Shown: positions 31,982 to 44,567 of the stretch, piece by piece | Position numbering within the stretch: position 1 is the stretch's first letter | Layout of the letters: each line of letters opens with the position of its first letter | Assembly (NCBI GenBank): GCA_039000515.1 | Contig: JBCFYV010000232.1 | Span: forward strand, 38,291-102,290 | DNA from: Timema cristinae | Taxonomy: Eukaryota; Arthropoda; Insecta; Phasmatodea; Timematidae | DNA length: 64,000 nt | Direction of reading: 5' to 3' | Notes under the pieces: model-generated | What the model was told of the DNA's origin: nothing | Databases searched by the model: none | What the model saw: only the letters and a program-made list of their open reading frames with translations | Translations under genes and position numbers: made by a program

Positions 31982-32873
31982 AACTAACGTCACACTCCAA
32001 CTTACTGACACGAGAGAAATGTACTGGTCAAATCAGAGCTGACAGGAATTGGGTTTATAGAGCCCACGCCAACAAGAAGAAACCAAGCGAGAACTCCAAA
32101 AACAACTAAGAAAAAATGAACTGTACGATCAGCTATAAAATAGCGGAAAAATTTAGTAGAGCCAAATGACCCTGGGCAGAAACAGAGCATAATAGAGAGC
32201 ACTCCAACTGAACCAACTCAAGAGAGCTGTAGAGGTAACTTTGTGCTGACCTGAATAATGTGTATAGAGCCCTGATGCCACTAAGCAGACAATTAGCTAG
32301 AGAGAGAGAGAGAGAACTCTATAATCCCTCTAGCTTGTCTGTTCAGTGGGAATGGGTAATGTTGGCTCCACACACACTATAGGGGGGCAAATGAGTCTCT
32401 GCCCATTTTCTCCCTTAAGGTAAAACATTGACCACCTCATTCTAGGGGGTAGATCATTGTTAGCCTTAGGGAGAAATGGGCCTAAATTCTCGTTTCAACC
32501 CCTACTAGTGTGTGGAGAGCCAACATGACCACTGAACAGACATAAGCTAGAGGGATTATAGAGTTTCTCTCTCTCTAACTTGTTGTCTACTTAGTGGCAT
32601 AATGGCTCTATACACATCCAGTCAGCACAAAGCTTACCTCCACAGCTCACTGGTGTTAGTTCAGCTGGAGCTCTTTATTCTAGCTCTGTTTCTGCCCAGG
32701 GTCATGCTGGATCCGCTATTTTATAGCTGATCGTTACAGTTTATTCTTCTTAGCTGTGTTAGAGTTCTCGCTCTGGTTTCTTCTTGTACGTGGCTCTATA
32801 AACACAATTCCTTCAGCTCTGATTTGACCAGTACATTTCTCTTGTGTCATAAGTTGGAGTGCTGACGTTAGTT
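31982..32873. mobile_element. Large foldback element, arms of about 430 bp
   Basis: The left arm starts AACTAACGTCACACTCC and the right arm ends with the inverse. Further matching blocks include AGAAATGTACTGGTCAAATC, GATCAGCTATAAAATAGCGG, CTGGGCAGAAACAGAGC, (AG)n with ACTCTATAATCCCTCTAGC and TGTTGGCTCCACACAC. The axis is near 32430 within an A/T-rich and CCTTAGGGAGAAATGGGC-type centre. Arms differ by scattered substitutions and small indels. No open frame; no clear target duplication at the ends. Confidence 0.85.
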
Positions 32874-33810
32874 CTGGTCTAAATTCTGGGTGTCCTACCG
32901 GCTATGTTCACTTTTCAAATCCAAATTTATATTCATGTGGTTAATCAATTTATCAAAATTTCTTTATAAATTTATTACAAAAATGTATTTTTTTTTGGTC
33001 AAAGGATAAAATTCAAACAAATTTTATGCTCAATTAAATTATTGTTTTAATAAGGTTACATAGAGACATTTTTTTTACCCAGTATTTCCAAATTTACTAT
33101 TTTTTTCCTATACAGAAAACATAAGCCGTGATTTCCCTGAATTCTATTTTTTTTTTCACTATTTTCTCTTTCTATTGACTATTTGACTCAAGTGAAGATT
33201 CTGAAAATAAACACACTACAATTTCCATGAAATTGAAACATTATATTTCTATATTTCATCTAAATTCACTATTTTTTCCAAATTAAATATTGCCCAATGT
33301 TAAAATACACACCTCTGTAACTTAACTTGTATACACTAATATCTAAATTAATACAATCGCTAATATCAATAATTTTATGACACTAACGAAAACTAATAAT
33401 ATACATTTAATAATTTTACTATAACAAACTAAATTCTCTTACATCAAAATTTAATATCTCTACAGCTATTTTTGAAAAGCAATTTGAATACATTAGCCAA
33501 ATAAAAACTATTTTCAAAATTTAAAATTTATAAACGCCGTTCAGGACTGTAGGCTTCAAGAGCTAATTTAAAATGCCTTAAACATCTGGAGAAAGGCCCT
33601 TCCGTGATCCAACCCACACAACAAAAGTAGTAAGTATAACTTTCTAATGCACCACTAACTTTGTGTACCATTAAAGAAAATTATATATTGGTGTTAAAGT
33701 TGAAGAAGATTATATCTGGGTTAAGAAAAACATAAAAGATTGAATACCACTCTTTTAGTTCGATTTTTCACTGTTTGGTTTTTGAAACTATTTTAGTTTG
33801 ATTAGTAAAT
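32874..33810. other. AT-rich sequence, no gene recognised
   Basis: Long T-rich stretches (33080-33300) without repeat or coding structure that I can define. Confidence 0.4.
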
Positions 33811-34118
33811 TGGGTGAGTGGTGGTCTAGGTGTAAGGTGTCCAAGACTTCTGTGCTGGGGGTCCGTGATTCATCCTCGGTCCCGGCACAGATTTATCTGA
33901 TTACCAAACCCTTCCTTCACCTATAACAAGACATCTTGTGAATGTGGGGAATGCCAGGCCTCCACCGTGGTTCGGATTCCAGGTTAAAACTGTAGGTCCT
34001 CCATTTCATCTCACAATCACCCTACCATTACACATTAGCGTAAGTGCGTATAACACGAACGGGTAGTAAGACGCCGGTGCTAATAATAATAATATAAAAA
34101 TAATAATAATAATATGAT
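33811..34118 (+). repeat. SINE family B, near full length
   Basis: Head GAGTGGTGGTCTAGGTGTAA, a B box that has drifted (CGTGATTCATCCTCGG), the full body (CACAGATTTATCTGATTACC, CAAGACATCTTGTGAATGTG, CCACCGTGGTTCGGATTCC) and the tail AACGGGTAGTAAGACGCCGG ending in (TAA)n. Confidence 0.9.
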
Positions 34119-34286
34119 TAGTAAATTAACACATATTTAAAAGTAGATGTAAAAAACTTTATAATCCTTTACCTTATATCATCAATTAATTAAATGTAAC
34201 TGTTTTAATAACACTACTGTTTTACTTAACAAAATAGCGGATTTTTTTTGTTATTTAAAATGCTGGGAGAGGTAAATTGGTTAGAG

Positions 34287-34474
34287 CAGTGGTTCCCAAA
34301 CCTTGGGTCTGGACCCTAATGAGGGCCGTGGGGAGGTCTTGATTAATTTTTTTGTTTTTCAAAACATTATGAAATATTTAATTGATAAACACCTCATCAA
34401 ATGGGGACATTATAAAGAATTACCACAAATAAGACAATAGCAACATTGTTGAAACAAAGTTTGAAAACCCTCCT
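34287..34474. mobile_element. Short hAT-type MITE
   Basis: The left end CAGTGGTTCCCAAACCTTGG is a typical hAT terminal repeat. The right end AAAGTTTGAAAACCCTCC is a degraded inverse. About 188 bp, no coding capacity. The flanking duplication is not clear (GGTTAGAG before, TTTAGTCG after). Confidence 0.6.
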
Positions 34475-34763
34475 TTAGTCGGAATTTAGGACCCAGCTCA
34501 AGGACAAGCCCGTTTCCAATTCAGGAAGGGGAAAAAGTTTTTTTCCTTATCGGAAAATATATCCTACCAATAAGAACAAGGATTTAAGTTCTTAAAACAA
34601 TCAATATCCTCAAAATGATCTGCGTTGTATTCTGCCCATCAACACATCACTCAAAGAGACTCTCCTGCACATTGGAGCAGTATCATGGTTTTCACTAATT
34701 TCTGTCATTGTCATTTACCTATTTTTTTTCATCGGAACATATGTGTGATTTTATATTTGAAAA

Positions 34764-34798
34764 CGCGTATAACCTTAGCGGGTAGTAAGACGCGGTGC

Positions 34799-34885
<87 letters not shown>

Positions 34886-34886
34886 T
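34764..34886 (+). repeat. SINE 3' tail fragment with long (TAA)n
   Basis: Only the tail common to families A and B is present (GCGTATAACCTTAGCGGG, TAGTAAGACGCGGTGCTA), followed by about 85 bp of (ATA)n with one interruption. An extreme 5' truncation; family not decidable. Confidence 0.85.
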
Positions 34887-35460
34887 ATTTGTAAGATTAA
34901 AAGTTATTGAAATTGATTAAGCTATTTGATAACATTCATCAATACAAAATATAAACTCAATAGAACTTCCTCTAATAATGAAATAGCATTATAGTAGCCA
35001 CTGAAATAGTATTTTTTGGTCACTTAACCAACATGGTAAAAAAGTCACATTTTCAATAAAATTATGCTTACATTTTGATCGATTATAAAGTTATTGAAAT
35101 ATTACGTATTTTGTGGAAATTAATTCATTTTATTTGATTTAATAGACATGAGCATAGTAAGATTGTTTGGGCCATCAAGCCTGGTAAATATTTTAATTAG
35201 GTTGTAATCAAATATTTTCTGGAAAACACTGGGTTAGACAATGACCCTTAAAGGGATACATGACTGACAATCGCAGCTAAAAGTGTTTATTTGTTTTCAG
35301 CGAGGTCTCGCCCAAACCTAGGACAACTCACCAGAAAAATTCATCCGCCAGGGGACTTCAGTAAAAAATTTGTCAACATTGGTGTTTCATAAAAAAAATG
35401 TAATTTATTAAATTAAATTAAATTAATTTTCTGTCTACTATCAGTTTCTTCTGAATCTTG
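34887..35460. other. AT-rich sequence, no gene recognised
   Basis: No defined feature. A GCGAGGTCTCGCCCAAACCT patch at 35300 is slightly GC-richer, preceded by a possible acceptor, but has no supporting frame. Confidence 0.35.
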
Positions 35461-35516
35461 TTTATACATCTTGACATTATCTGTTGTTAACAACAGTTAA
35501 TGTCAAGATGTATAAA
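35461..35516. repeat. 56-bp near-perfect palindrome
   Basis: The left arm TTTATACATCTTGACATTA (35461-35479) and its exact inverse (35498-35516) flank an internal 16-bp palindrome CTGTTGTTAACAACAG. The only unpaired position is one T opposite T, so there is no free loop. It lies 12 bp from the primer-binding-site-like core at 35529. Confidence 0.95.
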
Positions 35517-35524
35517 AATTGTGT

Positions 35525-36720
35525 TTTTTGTTGGGCGCCACTCCTAGGATCTAGGAGAAAAAAATATTAATAATAAAAAAAAACATTTACCTCGGCTAAT
35601 TCAGACAGTGGCACGACGACTCTCAATACTCGAGACCACTGGGGAATACTTAAAATAAAACATGAACAATGATATAAAAATGGATTGTTGAAATATAATG
35701 TAATTTAGACTACAATAAAAATAAATGTAATAAAAAAAATTATTGGAACATTTGTGTGTTTACTATTGTTTCCTTTTCTACCACATCCCAATCCTACTAT
35801 GGAATTCCGGATAGTTATAATTCTAATTTGACAAAATAAAAATAGTATAGTTGAGACTAAAAGAAGAGAAAAAAATAAAAAAAATATTATTTAGACATAA
35901 AATAAAATGTTCATTAATTCTCTGAATTAGATAATCTTTCTGAAGTTCTTACATGAATTCTGATATTTGATAAAAGAAAAAAAAAAATCAATATGACTTT
36001 AAAGCTGAAGATTGGCTTGACCTCACCCATGAATTAGTCCATGCCGAAACAACACCAACTTCAGAAATTGGTTCTACTTTATTAAGGTTAACTCTCCACC
36101 ATTCTTAAAAATATAAACAGTCTAGCTCTTGCACATCTACTTAGCTTTCCATTTTCTACTCTCACATTTCTTGAGTTCATGCCTCAACTTCCCACAGTGA
36201 CCACATACCGACTCCTTTTCAGGGCCGACCTAAATCCGTGAACCTATTGCATCTCGTAATGACTAAGTAGTCCTTCACCTAGACGCTGCTGAAACGTAGC
36301 AGATACCTCCAACACATGGTTGGTGACCCGTCTCTCTCTCTCTCAATCCTGTTTTTGACCTAGGCCACAGACAAAGAAATAAACAGATACACAGCCCTAG
36401 GTTAAAAAATGTTGCACTCCTTTTCGAGGCTTTACTCCTTCAACGTTGGGATCGCTAGGTGCGACCCCCAGTGATACAGCGCAATCAAGTGAGCATTTTG
36501 TAAACGACTCACTTTAAACTAGAATGTACTAGAAGGCAGATACAAAATTATGAGCTCCTGTCGGCTGGCGGTCACCGAGAAAGCTTCAGGTAGCGCCCTC
36601 ATCCATCTCTAACCCCCCACACCCTCGTCATAAGTACCTAATCCTGCCACACAAATAAGTTTACTCTGACTGCACATTACAAAGAAAACTTGAAAACACA
36701 ATGAACCTTTTTTTTTAACT
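35525..36720 (-). mobile_element. Possible LTR-retroelement remnant
   Basis: The - strand motif TGGCGCCCAACA (35529-35540) sits in the same context (TTGTTGGGCGCCAC in + orientation) as at 20581. The following GC-richer sequence to about 36660 (CTCGAGACCACTGGGG, GACCTCACCCATGAATTAG, TCGCTAGGTGCGACCCCC) would be leader or LTR on this reading. A CTCGTAATGACTAAGTAG string at about 36256 has a close match near 58560. No pol frames seen. Confidence 0.3.
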
Positions 36721-39040
36721 AAGGGACTGCTGTCAACTGCAATTATTTATTAAGGAGCATTGAGAAGAATGCAGGACGTTTAGAAATACCAATTTATTTA
36801 ACTAGTGGTTAGATATTTTCTAATATTGTTTTCAACAAAATGAGGCTGAAAGTTCTGACTAATTAAATAGTATAAATTTTAATTATAAAATGATTTTTAA
36901 ATGTATGATATCTTCTATAGAACCCCACAAATTGTGACCCTATCAAAACATGACTATTTGATAGAGGAAGGCTAGATACCATACCGCGTGGCCACCAATG
37001 CCGGTCTATAATATTATTTGATGCTATGTATTTAAAATCATTAATGTATACTTGAAATAATTTAAAAAATGGTAATTTCCCGTGTAAATTAAAATTCCCA
37101 CACTTAAGTAATTAAAGTTAAAACAAAAAATATTGGGATGGTTTTAAATAGTTTTAAGGGTCTCTGTTATTTAAAATTGCGTAGTAAATACTAAAGTTAA
37201 ATTATTGTATTTTGTGTGAGTACTTATCTTAAAAGTTAGCAAGCTTTCTTTTATGAATTACTAGCAATCCTGCACGACATTGTCCGTGACCCCTTGTGGC
37301 ATAAGAATTATATATACATCCCTCCCCCCCCATGGTACCCGCATCTCTGAAAACGTAATTCTAAAACAGAAAATATTTTCTTCAAAAAATTTGTTTTAAA
37401 TATCACAATTAAAAAGATAATTGAAAATCTAAAAATCTTGCTCCAAGATGCAATCTTCCTTTTATTATCATAAACTATGATGTAACATTGTGGCTAATAA
37501 AATACGGCTATAGGTTATTCTAGTCCATTAATTTATTGATGTCACCTTTCAGGGTAAACCGATTGTTGGTTACATAGATATTATTTTTTATACGTGAGAT
37601 ACAAAATAAATAGGTATCTCAAAAGAGATTTACTATTTTAACATATTTTGTTATTAAATGAATGGTTTTTAAATAGTAGCTAACGAATATGAAACCATAC
37701 ACATACAATTTTAACGTTTTTTATCATCACAAATTAAGATTATATACTTTTTTAGTTTTACCGTTCGATCTTTTAAATTTGCTGGTTATCTTGCATACAA
37801 GATAGAGCGGAAATTTCACTGTAAACTCTGCATGAAAACATTAACAAAGTGTGATGCCAGCATGAAGTCATGGGCATTATTTTATTACATTATCATAGGG
37901 CATATCTCAATAAAGGGCATGATGACTTAAGGAATCTCAAATCCCCTACAGATATGTTCACACACATTTCCTAGAAACATTTATTGAGCAATTTCCTTAT
38001 GTGCAACACAAAGAAGGTATTGTACATATAATGTTAGGAAAGGCACTGAAGAAAATAAGGATAATATAGCCTCATTAACTGAGGCAATGCAAAAAGCACA
38101 ATCTATTTTTCATAAAGCCACCTCCTTAAAGTTAGAATCCACAATCACGTGTTGTGGACTGCAAAGGAGAATATTTAATGTTTAGGGAAACAGACGCAGG
38201 AATTATGGAACATATTACACCAATAATTCTCATCTCATTGAGTGAAATTTGGAGAGTTGAGTACTTGTGACTTTAGCTGATTTTGATCCCAATTAAATGT
38301 AATAAATTAACTGTGTTTTGACATATTTCTATGAATCTAGACTCTGGTCTCCAAATTAATATTTGTAGCGTGTTTACATTTTGAAACGTTGAAATAATGT
38401 AAGAATTTATAAGTAGTAGTATTGAATGATTGTGATCGTTTTACAAACAAAACCAGCTGTTCGGCTTAAGCTTTTAGCTTAACAACTTTGGTTTTTAAAT
38501 AGTAGGCTTGGATAGTAGATATGTTTCAATAAAACACTTTAGTAGTTAAAGTGTGTAAAAGCTCAAATATGCATCGGTTTTCTAACTAAACAGTCTTCAT
38601 AAAACTATAGAACTATAGTTGATAGGTTAAAAATAAATACAATATCCAAATAATTGGACATTATGATGTATAAACTCAAAAACTTACATTAAGTTGCCAA
38701 TGTAATATTTACTACTTCTTGCATCTTAAATTGTGATTATTTTACTCCATAGTGCCATTGAGCCTTTAGTTGAAAGTAGTTTTAAGAATGTCTAGAAATG
38801 TGTTTGCACCATTGAAGCGTATAAGACTATGATTTGTGCTCATCTTTACGTAAATAGACACTTTTTACTTTCTCTCGACACCTTTAAAAGAAAAGTACTT
38901 TGCTCGAAGAAAGATCAAAATGTTGATAATTGTAAACCCTCCCTCCCCCCGAAAACGGTGTTGGTTTTCGATGCCGTCTACCTGTATGTCTACATTCAGA
39001 ACTAAGCCGACATCATTTTACTGATCAGGCTAAAAACTCA
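36721..39040. other. Long AT-rich stretch, no gene recognised
   Basis: No long frame, RNA gene or named repeat. A short run of C (37321-37331) and a CCCTCCCTCCCCCCG patch near 38940 interrupt the AT-rich background. Confidence 0.4.
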
Positions 39041-40135
39041 GTATATATGGTTTTATAAGGTTCCCTCGAGGAGTTTTGGGAGTTAGATATCTTACCCTAT
39101 AATTGAGGGTAGTTTAGTAAAGGTAAAAAGAGAGAAAACAAGCTATCTCTAAATCCACGTAAACGATTTTTATTAAATTTCGTATATGGGTAATGTTTAT
39201 TATCATAAGTTAATCATCCCATAAACATAAATTTAAGGGTAATTTACATAATAAGTATTGCCAATTTTAATCATATATTTGCAAGTATTTGAAACACGAA
39301 ATAAATCAATATTGTAAGATTGTAACAAAATTAAAATTAAAAAACCCTTTAATTGAAATATATTTTTATAAAACCAATAGGGGGCTGTTCATAAATTACG
39401 TAAGGATATTTTTTCATTACTTTGACCCTCTTACTCCCCAAATCTCCCTACTTAAGGAATTGTAAGATTTCTCGTTCCCTCCTCTCCCCTGACTGATCTT
39501 ACGTAATTTTCTTACAATTTGGTAAATTATATTATTTTATACAAAAGGATTCGTGATGGGAAATTATAAAATATTTATCACAGTAAAATTAGTTTAAAAC
39601 AACATAAATAAAATGACAGTTTATAGTTATGTATAGTTGTGTACGTTTATAGGCAATGATTCAGCGCCATCTGTCGTCGCTAGGTGCAACTTTTTGACTG
39701 CACATCTGTAAAAGTGTTTTTTTTTTTTTTAGATTTGGTCTAACCATAAACGTTTATAAAATCCTTAGTTAAGATGGAATCTGCCCACCCCACGAAAACT
39801 TAAGAAATTACTGATCACTCTCACCAAAAAATCCTTACGTAATTCTTGAAAGGTCCCCAGTTTCCGACCATTGGCAATATTAAAAAAAAAAAATTAGGTC
39901 TCAGAAAACGGAGTTTATAATTCGTCTTTTTGATGAAAATATGTAAAATCTGGATAATGAACCATACGTTTCTTTCATTTATGCCTCTTGGTGGAATGTG
40001 ATGGCCATTTTTTCCATCATGTTTCTGTAAAAATGTATATTATCTGGTTTCATAAATATTACAAGTTTTAAGTAAATGTTTCCATTTTAGACAGAATAGA
40101 GAGAAAGTCTATTTGGTGCACCAAACCATTTATTT
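39041..40135 (+). repeat. Duplicated intron segment (copy of 52.65-53.57 kb)
   Basis: Collinear blocks shared with the intron before the protease Asp exon: GGGAGTTAGATATC with GGAATTAAGTAGCT; TATTTGAAACACGAAATA with TATTTGAGATACGAAATA and a following TTGTAA-TTGTAA stretch; and TCTATTTGGTGCACCA (40110) with GTGTCTGGTGCACCA (53540). The copy here is split by the MITE at 39380-39858. A faint exon follows at 40212. Confidence 0.6.
39380..39858. mobile_element. MITE with ATTACGTAA-bearing inverted ends
   Basis: The left end is GGGGGCTGTTCATAAATTAC followed by GTAAGGAT; the right end read inward is GGGGACCTTTCAAGAATTAC followed by GTAAGGAT. Ends of this kind (a GGGGCTGTTCA start, then ATTACGTAA) are common in insect and nematode MITEs. 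A second internal inverted site, GATCTTACGTAA, lies at 39496. About 479 bp, non-coding. No target duplication seen. Confidence 0.75.
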
Positions 40136-40211
40136 ATTGAGGTAGGTCTAGTTATTAGCCTTAATAATATGGACACAAGTTAATATTATACAACTTATAA
40201 ATCTGTTTGTA

Positions 40212-40300
40212 GTTTCGTCTTAGTAGATACCAAAACTAATATCATAGAGGAATCATCTATTGAAAACATTTATCTAAGGTTAATTTCGGCCAAATGGTCC
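40212..40300 (+). pseudogene. Faint relic of a protease Asp-region exon
   Basis: Directly downstream of the duplicated intron, after a possible acceptor (CTGTTTGTAG), one frame reads SFVLVDTKTNIIEESSIENIY. It lines up with LFVRVGSTKW and the following DIEDIF of the exon at 53640, with similar spacing. The catalytic Asp motif (DIALI) itself is not preserved. The positional match to the duplicated intron strengthens an otherwise weak similarity. It would be part of a third, nearly erased paralog. Confidence 0.4.
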
Positions 40301-40599
40301 ATTTCAACTGCTATTTAAAATATATATCTAAATATTAGAAGTATAAACCACAAATATAAGGATGTATTATGTTTTCGCTCTTATATTAAAATAAATATTG
40401 ATTTATTAATATTAACATGAGTCTGGATATACTGGGATGAGACATTATTGCTTACAATTCCAAACTACAGGGTCAATTATGCCCGTAGAGACAATAAATT
40501 AGGCGGGGGAGTTTGTGGTTTTTGTTAGAAGAGCTTAATGGTTTCAAACATGGACATTTGAAACTTTTAGTAAAGGTTCCTTATTGGCTATAGACCAAG

Positions 40600-43145
40600 A
40601 TAAGACAGAATTTTGTGAAATTCAACCACCTTTAACAGATGAAAAAGGGCGTTCAAAAGTTTTTCAAAATCACTGAGCATGCATTTTTGAACTAGTGGAC
40701 ATAGAGCCTTGAAATTTAAAATTAATGTTTCTGTATAGAAATGGGGAAAATATTTTTTAGTGTTTTTCAAATTTAATCACCTAAATGGTGTAAAAGAGGG
40801 AACAAGGGGCAATAAATTCTATGTCCTCCAATCAAGATGAAATTTGATATATGGAGGGTTATCGGGTCGCAGAATACTAATATGAAATTAATTTATGTAC
40901 GGCAACCACACGATGATTCCGAGGTGCGTTGGTAAAAATGTGTGTTCAAGACTACCAAAACTAATATAATAAATACTTTACAGGATGATAGATATATGAA
41001 ATTGTGCAGACAACAAATGGGACCACTCCAAATAATTATAAAAGTATGAACAGTTTGTTTAATAAGTGCGACTCTGGGACATATGGAAGGGGATATAAAC
41101 AGAATAAAACCTTTTATGTGTACTAGAATACTTAAATTTTGATAGTCGTTAGGAGGACAACTCCAAATAAAACCCAAATAAGTCTTAAAAATTGAAATTT
41201 CTAAATGATAGTTATAAAAATGAGCTGAAATATTTACAAAACTTATAGAAACAACTAATTCCCAGTGTGGCAGAAAATTGAAATGTATAAGTAAATTAAA
41301 GGGACATGTAAAATTACTATAAGTCCTGTACATTTTTAATTTTAAATGAGACCCCGGCAGTCGAGGGTGGGGGGAGGGGTATAAGAGGGGTTATAAAAAA
41401 TAAAAAACAACTTTAGCTGTGATAGAATATTAAATTTGGCAAGTAGGTAGAGTGAACTTTCAAAATAACCAAATAAATCTTAATATTTGAAATTAAAAGT
41501 GGAAGTTGTAGAAGTGGTAGGGGAAGGGAGCAGGCTCAACATTTACAAAAACTAATAAATTCAACTACATTCTGTGTGGTAGAAAACTTAAATTCTTAGG
41601 TATATGGACCACTCCAAGTAAAACAAAAATATGAAATTTTTTAACTTTAGCTATGGAAAATGGGGGAGGGGGAAGCTATAGCTAGAAATAGCTTTTGAGA
41701 TGAGGTTAGAAATTAAAATTTGAAAGACAGGTTGAAATAAAACTCCAGATATCCAAATGAATGTTATAATTTAATATTTTTCAAAGGGTTTGGAAAAGTG
41801 GGTTGACTTCTAATACTTATAAAAGTATTAGAAACAACCTCTTCTCAGTGTGGTATAAAACTAAAATTCTCCACATAGTCTAAGATACCACTCCAAAAAA
41901 CTATGAGTCCAAAATTTTTAAAGTTTATAATAGGAATCCATAAAAAAGGGTGGAGTTTAAGAAAGATTAAGTATGGTAGAAAGTCTAAATTTTGCATGCT
42001 GGTAGAGGTACGTACGGCTTCAGATAACCAAATAAGTCTTAAATGGATAAACTACTTTTATGTGTGATATAAAGCTGGAATTCGTCAAGCAGAGATAGGG
42101 ACCACACAAATTAACTATAAAGTCTGAACATTTTAAATTTCAAAATGAGAATACGGGAAATATGGATGGAGGAGGTTGGGGGATAGGGGTGTACTAGTAG
42201 GAGGTAGAAAATTTAAATTTGTCAGGGATGTAGAGGGATAACTTCAAATAACCACAAATACATTTTAAATATTAGTTATTTCTAAGGAGGTGGTGATATA
42301 GAGGGTCTCAAATTTTTTAAACATAAAATACTAAACTACTTCTATAAGTGTTAGATGATTGGCATAAGTCAGGTGGGTTTAAAGACCAACTCAAACAGTA
42401 CCAAGGGCTGAATTATTACCTTTCAAAATGAAGGCTTGGAAAATACGGAGTGAAGGTCCCTCAAAATATTTACAAAGCTATATAAATACAATTTTGTAAA
42501 GAAATAAGCTTGAAATTTCGCCATGTAATTTAATAATAAAACAGGTTTGAGTAGCTAGACGGGGATACATTGTTCACGTTAATTCATTAAAAAAAAGAAG
42601 CTTATCTAATGCCGCTATGCGCATGACAATATTATAACAACTGTTTACATCACCAAATGAAGAAAATTAAACTATATCTTTCTACTGGAGCGATATATAT
42701 AATTTTTTGCCAAAAAAATTGATGAAAAATACTGCAAATACATTGGCATTTTCTCACGTTTCGTACATTATTGAACAAGTGGAATTTCAAAATTGAAGCC
42801 CAAGAAATGGTAGCGCTTAAAATGTATACAACCAAAATATATAACATTCTTTACGATGTGGTTATGTTGACATAAGGTAGCCACGGAAAATATCATATAA
42901 AATAACCAAATAAGTCTTAAAATTTCAAATTAGAATTTTGGAAGCTAAGGAGGGTGAGGGTGACAGAGGGGTTTGTAAATGATAGTAAATTGCCATCTTT
43001 CCAAAGAAAATATACTTTTATGCATGAAAGAATATTTAAATTTGCCCATTTGATAAAACACATAACCATAAAAGTTAGAAAGTTTGGAATTCAAAAATTT
43101 ACTGCTGGGAAATTGGAGGGGCCTCTAAAATTTCCTAAGCTATAA
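40600..43145. repeat. Strongly diverged tandem array, unit about 150 bp
   Basis: A set of landmarks returns in the same order: GTGTGGTAGAAAACTTAAAT (at about 41264, 41417, 41574, 41712, 41858, then 41966, 42060, 42204, 42346, 42497), GGACCACTCCAAATAA, AACCAAATAAGTCTTAAA, a G-rich GGTGGGGGAGGGG block and AATATTTACAAAAACTA. Spacing is near 150 bp with a few shorter steps. Copies are only loosely alike, so the array is old. A family P MITE interrupts it at about 42590-42865. The 146-codon - strand frame at 40893-41333, the longest in the window, is inside the array and is not a gene. Confidence 0.7.
42590..42865. mobile_element. Palindromic MITE, family P (partial), inside the array
   Basis: Shows CAACTGTTTACATCACCAAA, TGAAGAAAATTAAACTATAT, TTTCTACTGGAGCGATATAT and a TTTTTTGCCAAAAAAATTGA segment, the right half of family P. 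Array landmarks resume at about 42895 (AAAATAACCAAATAAGTC), so it inserted into the array. Confidence 0.6.
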
Positions 43146-43154
43146 AAACCCAAT

Positions 43155-43275
43155 ATGTTCCAAATGCGGGTACACTATATACTCATTAAACCTCCCTCAT
43201 CCCTAACACAATAGCGTAATTAGTAGCACATAAGCGTATAACTCGAACGAATACTAAGGCACGATGCTAACCAAA
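43155..43275 (+). repeat. SINE family A, 3' half
   Basis: Begins within the body (CCAAATGCGGGTACAC) and runs through GCGTAATTAGTAGCACATAA, GCGTATAACTCGAACGAATA and a CACGATGCTAAC tail. Lies at the right edge of the tandem array. Confidence 0.75.
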
Positions 43276-44567
43276 ATAACAAAATAGAAAATGTGATTGA
43301 TGTTGAACACACAAAAAATCTATTTTCTAAAATGCTCTTTTTATAAAAATTGGGCTGTAGTAAGACATTTGGAACATTAAATTTGTAAAGGCAGAGGAAA
43401 AAAGTTTATACTAAAAGTAAATCAACACACAAACTAAAGCCTATCTTAAAGTGGATACATTAGATTTACAAATACATAGCTGTTATCGCATACCTAGGAG
43501 CGACATAACAATTAAAATAAACACATCCAAGTGACATAACTTGGTGAGCATGATTCTCTTTGAATAGTAATGATGCTTCATAACTAATATGTTTCTGTAA
43601 AATAGTCTATTATTTAATTTATGTTCGTTGGTGAAATGTGATGCTTTTTTTCAAACATGTTTTTATGAACGTGCTTAGGTAAAGTTTGCATTGTCATTGG
43701 AGTACGACGGCCGCCCTGCGATTGCGCTCGTTTGTGCAATCAGATAATAAACTAGATATTTTCCTCCTAAGATTTTTTATTTATTAATTGCAATAACTGA
43801 GTTGTGATTGCCATGGTTAGCTTAGGATTGTACACGAAGTAACTTTCAAAATTATGACAGCTGGACCAATAAAGTAAGGATGTTATAGCTAAATACGTCA
43901 AAGCTCGATTTAGTACATTACGAAATCAAAGAGACCCGAGTATTATGAAATATATCAATTTCCAAATTATTTTGACACACATTTTAATCAAATTTCTGTT
44001 AAATCTTATTACTGTATTGATTTTTAATGATATTGATTATAATTTTAGTTTCAAACATATCCAAACTAAATAATCAGATTTTTTTTTCTCTACTTTAGTA
44101 GATAATTTTTATACCAAACACTTAATAACTATAGTTGTGATTGGGTAAAATTAAGAGTATTTTTTTCATATACTTTGTATTGTCAACAATTTTACTCACT
44201 TTACTAAACGCTTTTATGGTGATATAAATATTTATTTTTTAATAAAAACTGCAATTATTAATTGTATGAAAATATTGTTATAGTATAGTGAAATAATCTT
44301 ATACTGAGAGAGTTTTCAGTTTAAATTTTTTAAATATTTATTTCTATTCCTCTTTACTAAAATAATAAGAGATATTTAATTTTCCATACAGACACGAGAA
44401 TGTGTTGGACAATTGTAATTGGACAAAACATTATGAGCTTTTTGTTGTGCAATCCTAACGCGCGTTTAGGGAGATAAGCTTCATTTTCAGACTTGATTTT
44501 ATTATAAACTGATTTAAAACCGATTTGTTAACTTTCATTGCACATTAATATAAAATAATACTGAAAC
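43276..44567. other. AT-rich sequence, no gene recognised
   Basis: A stretch at 43590-43680 (GTGAAATGTGATGCTTTTTT, CATGTTTTTATGAACGTG) resembles 39975-40030, so it may be another copy of the duplicated intron repeat. A GC-richer patch lies at 43700-43740. No frame of note. Confidence 0.4.

Noticed and set aside
40893..41333. 146-codon open frame on the - strand, the longest in the window
   Set aside because: Lies inside the degenerate 150-bp array and lacks any conserved motif; the sister units do not keep the frame.
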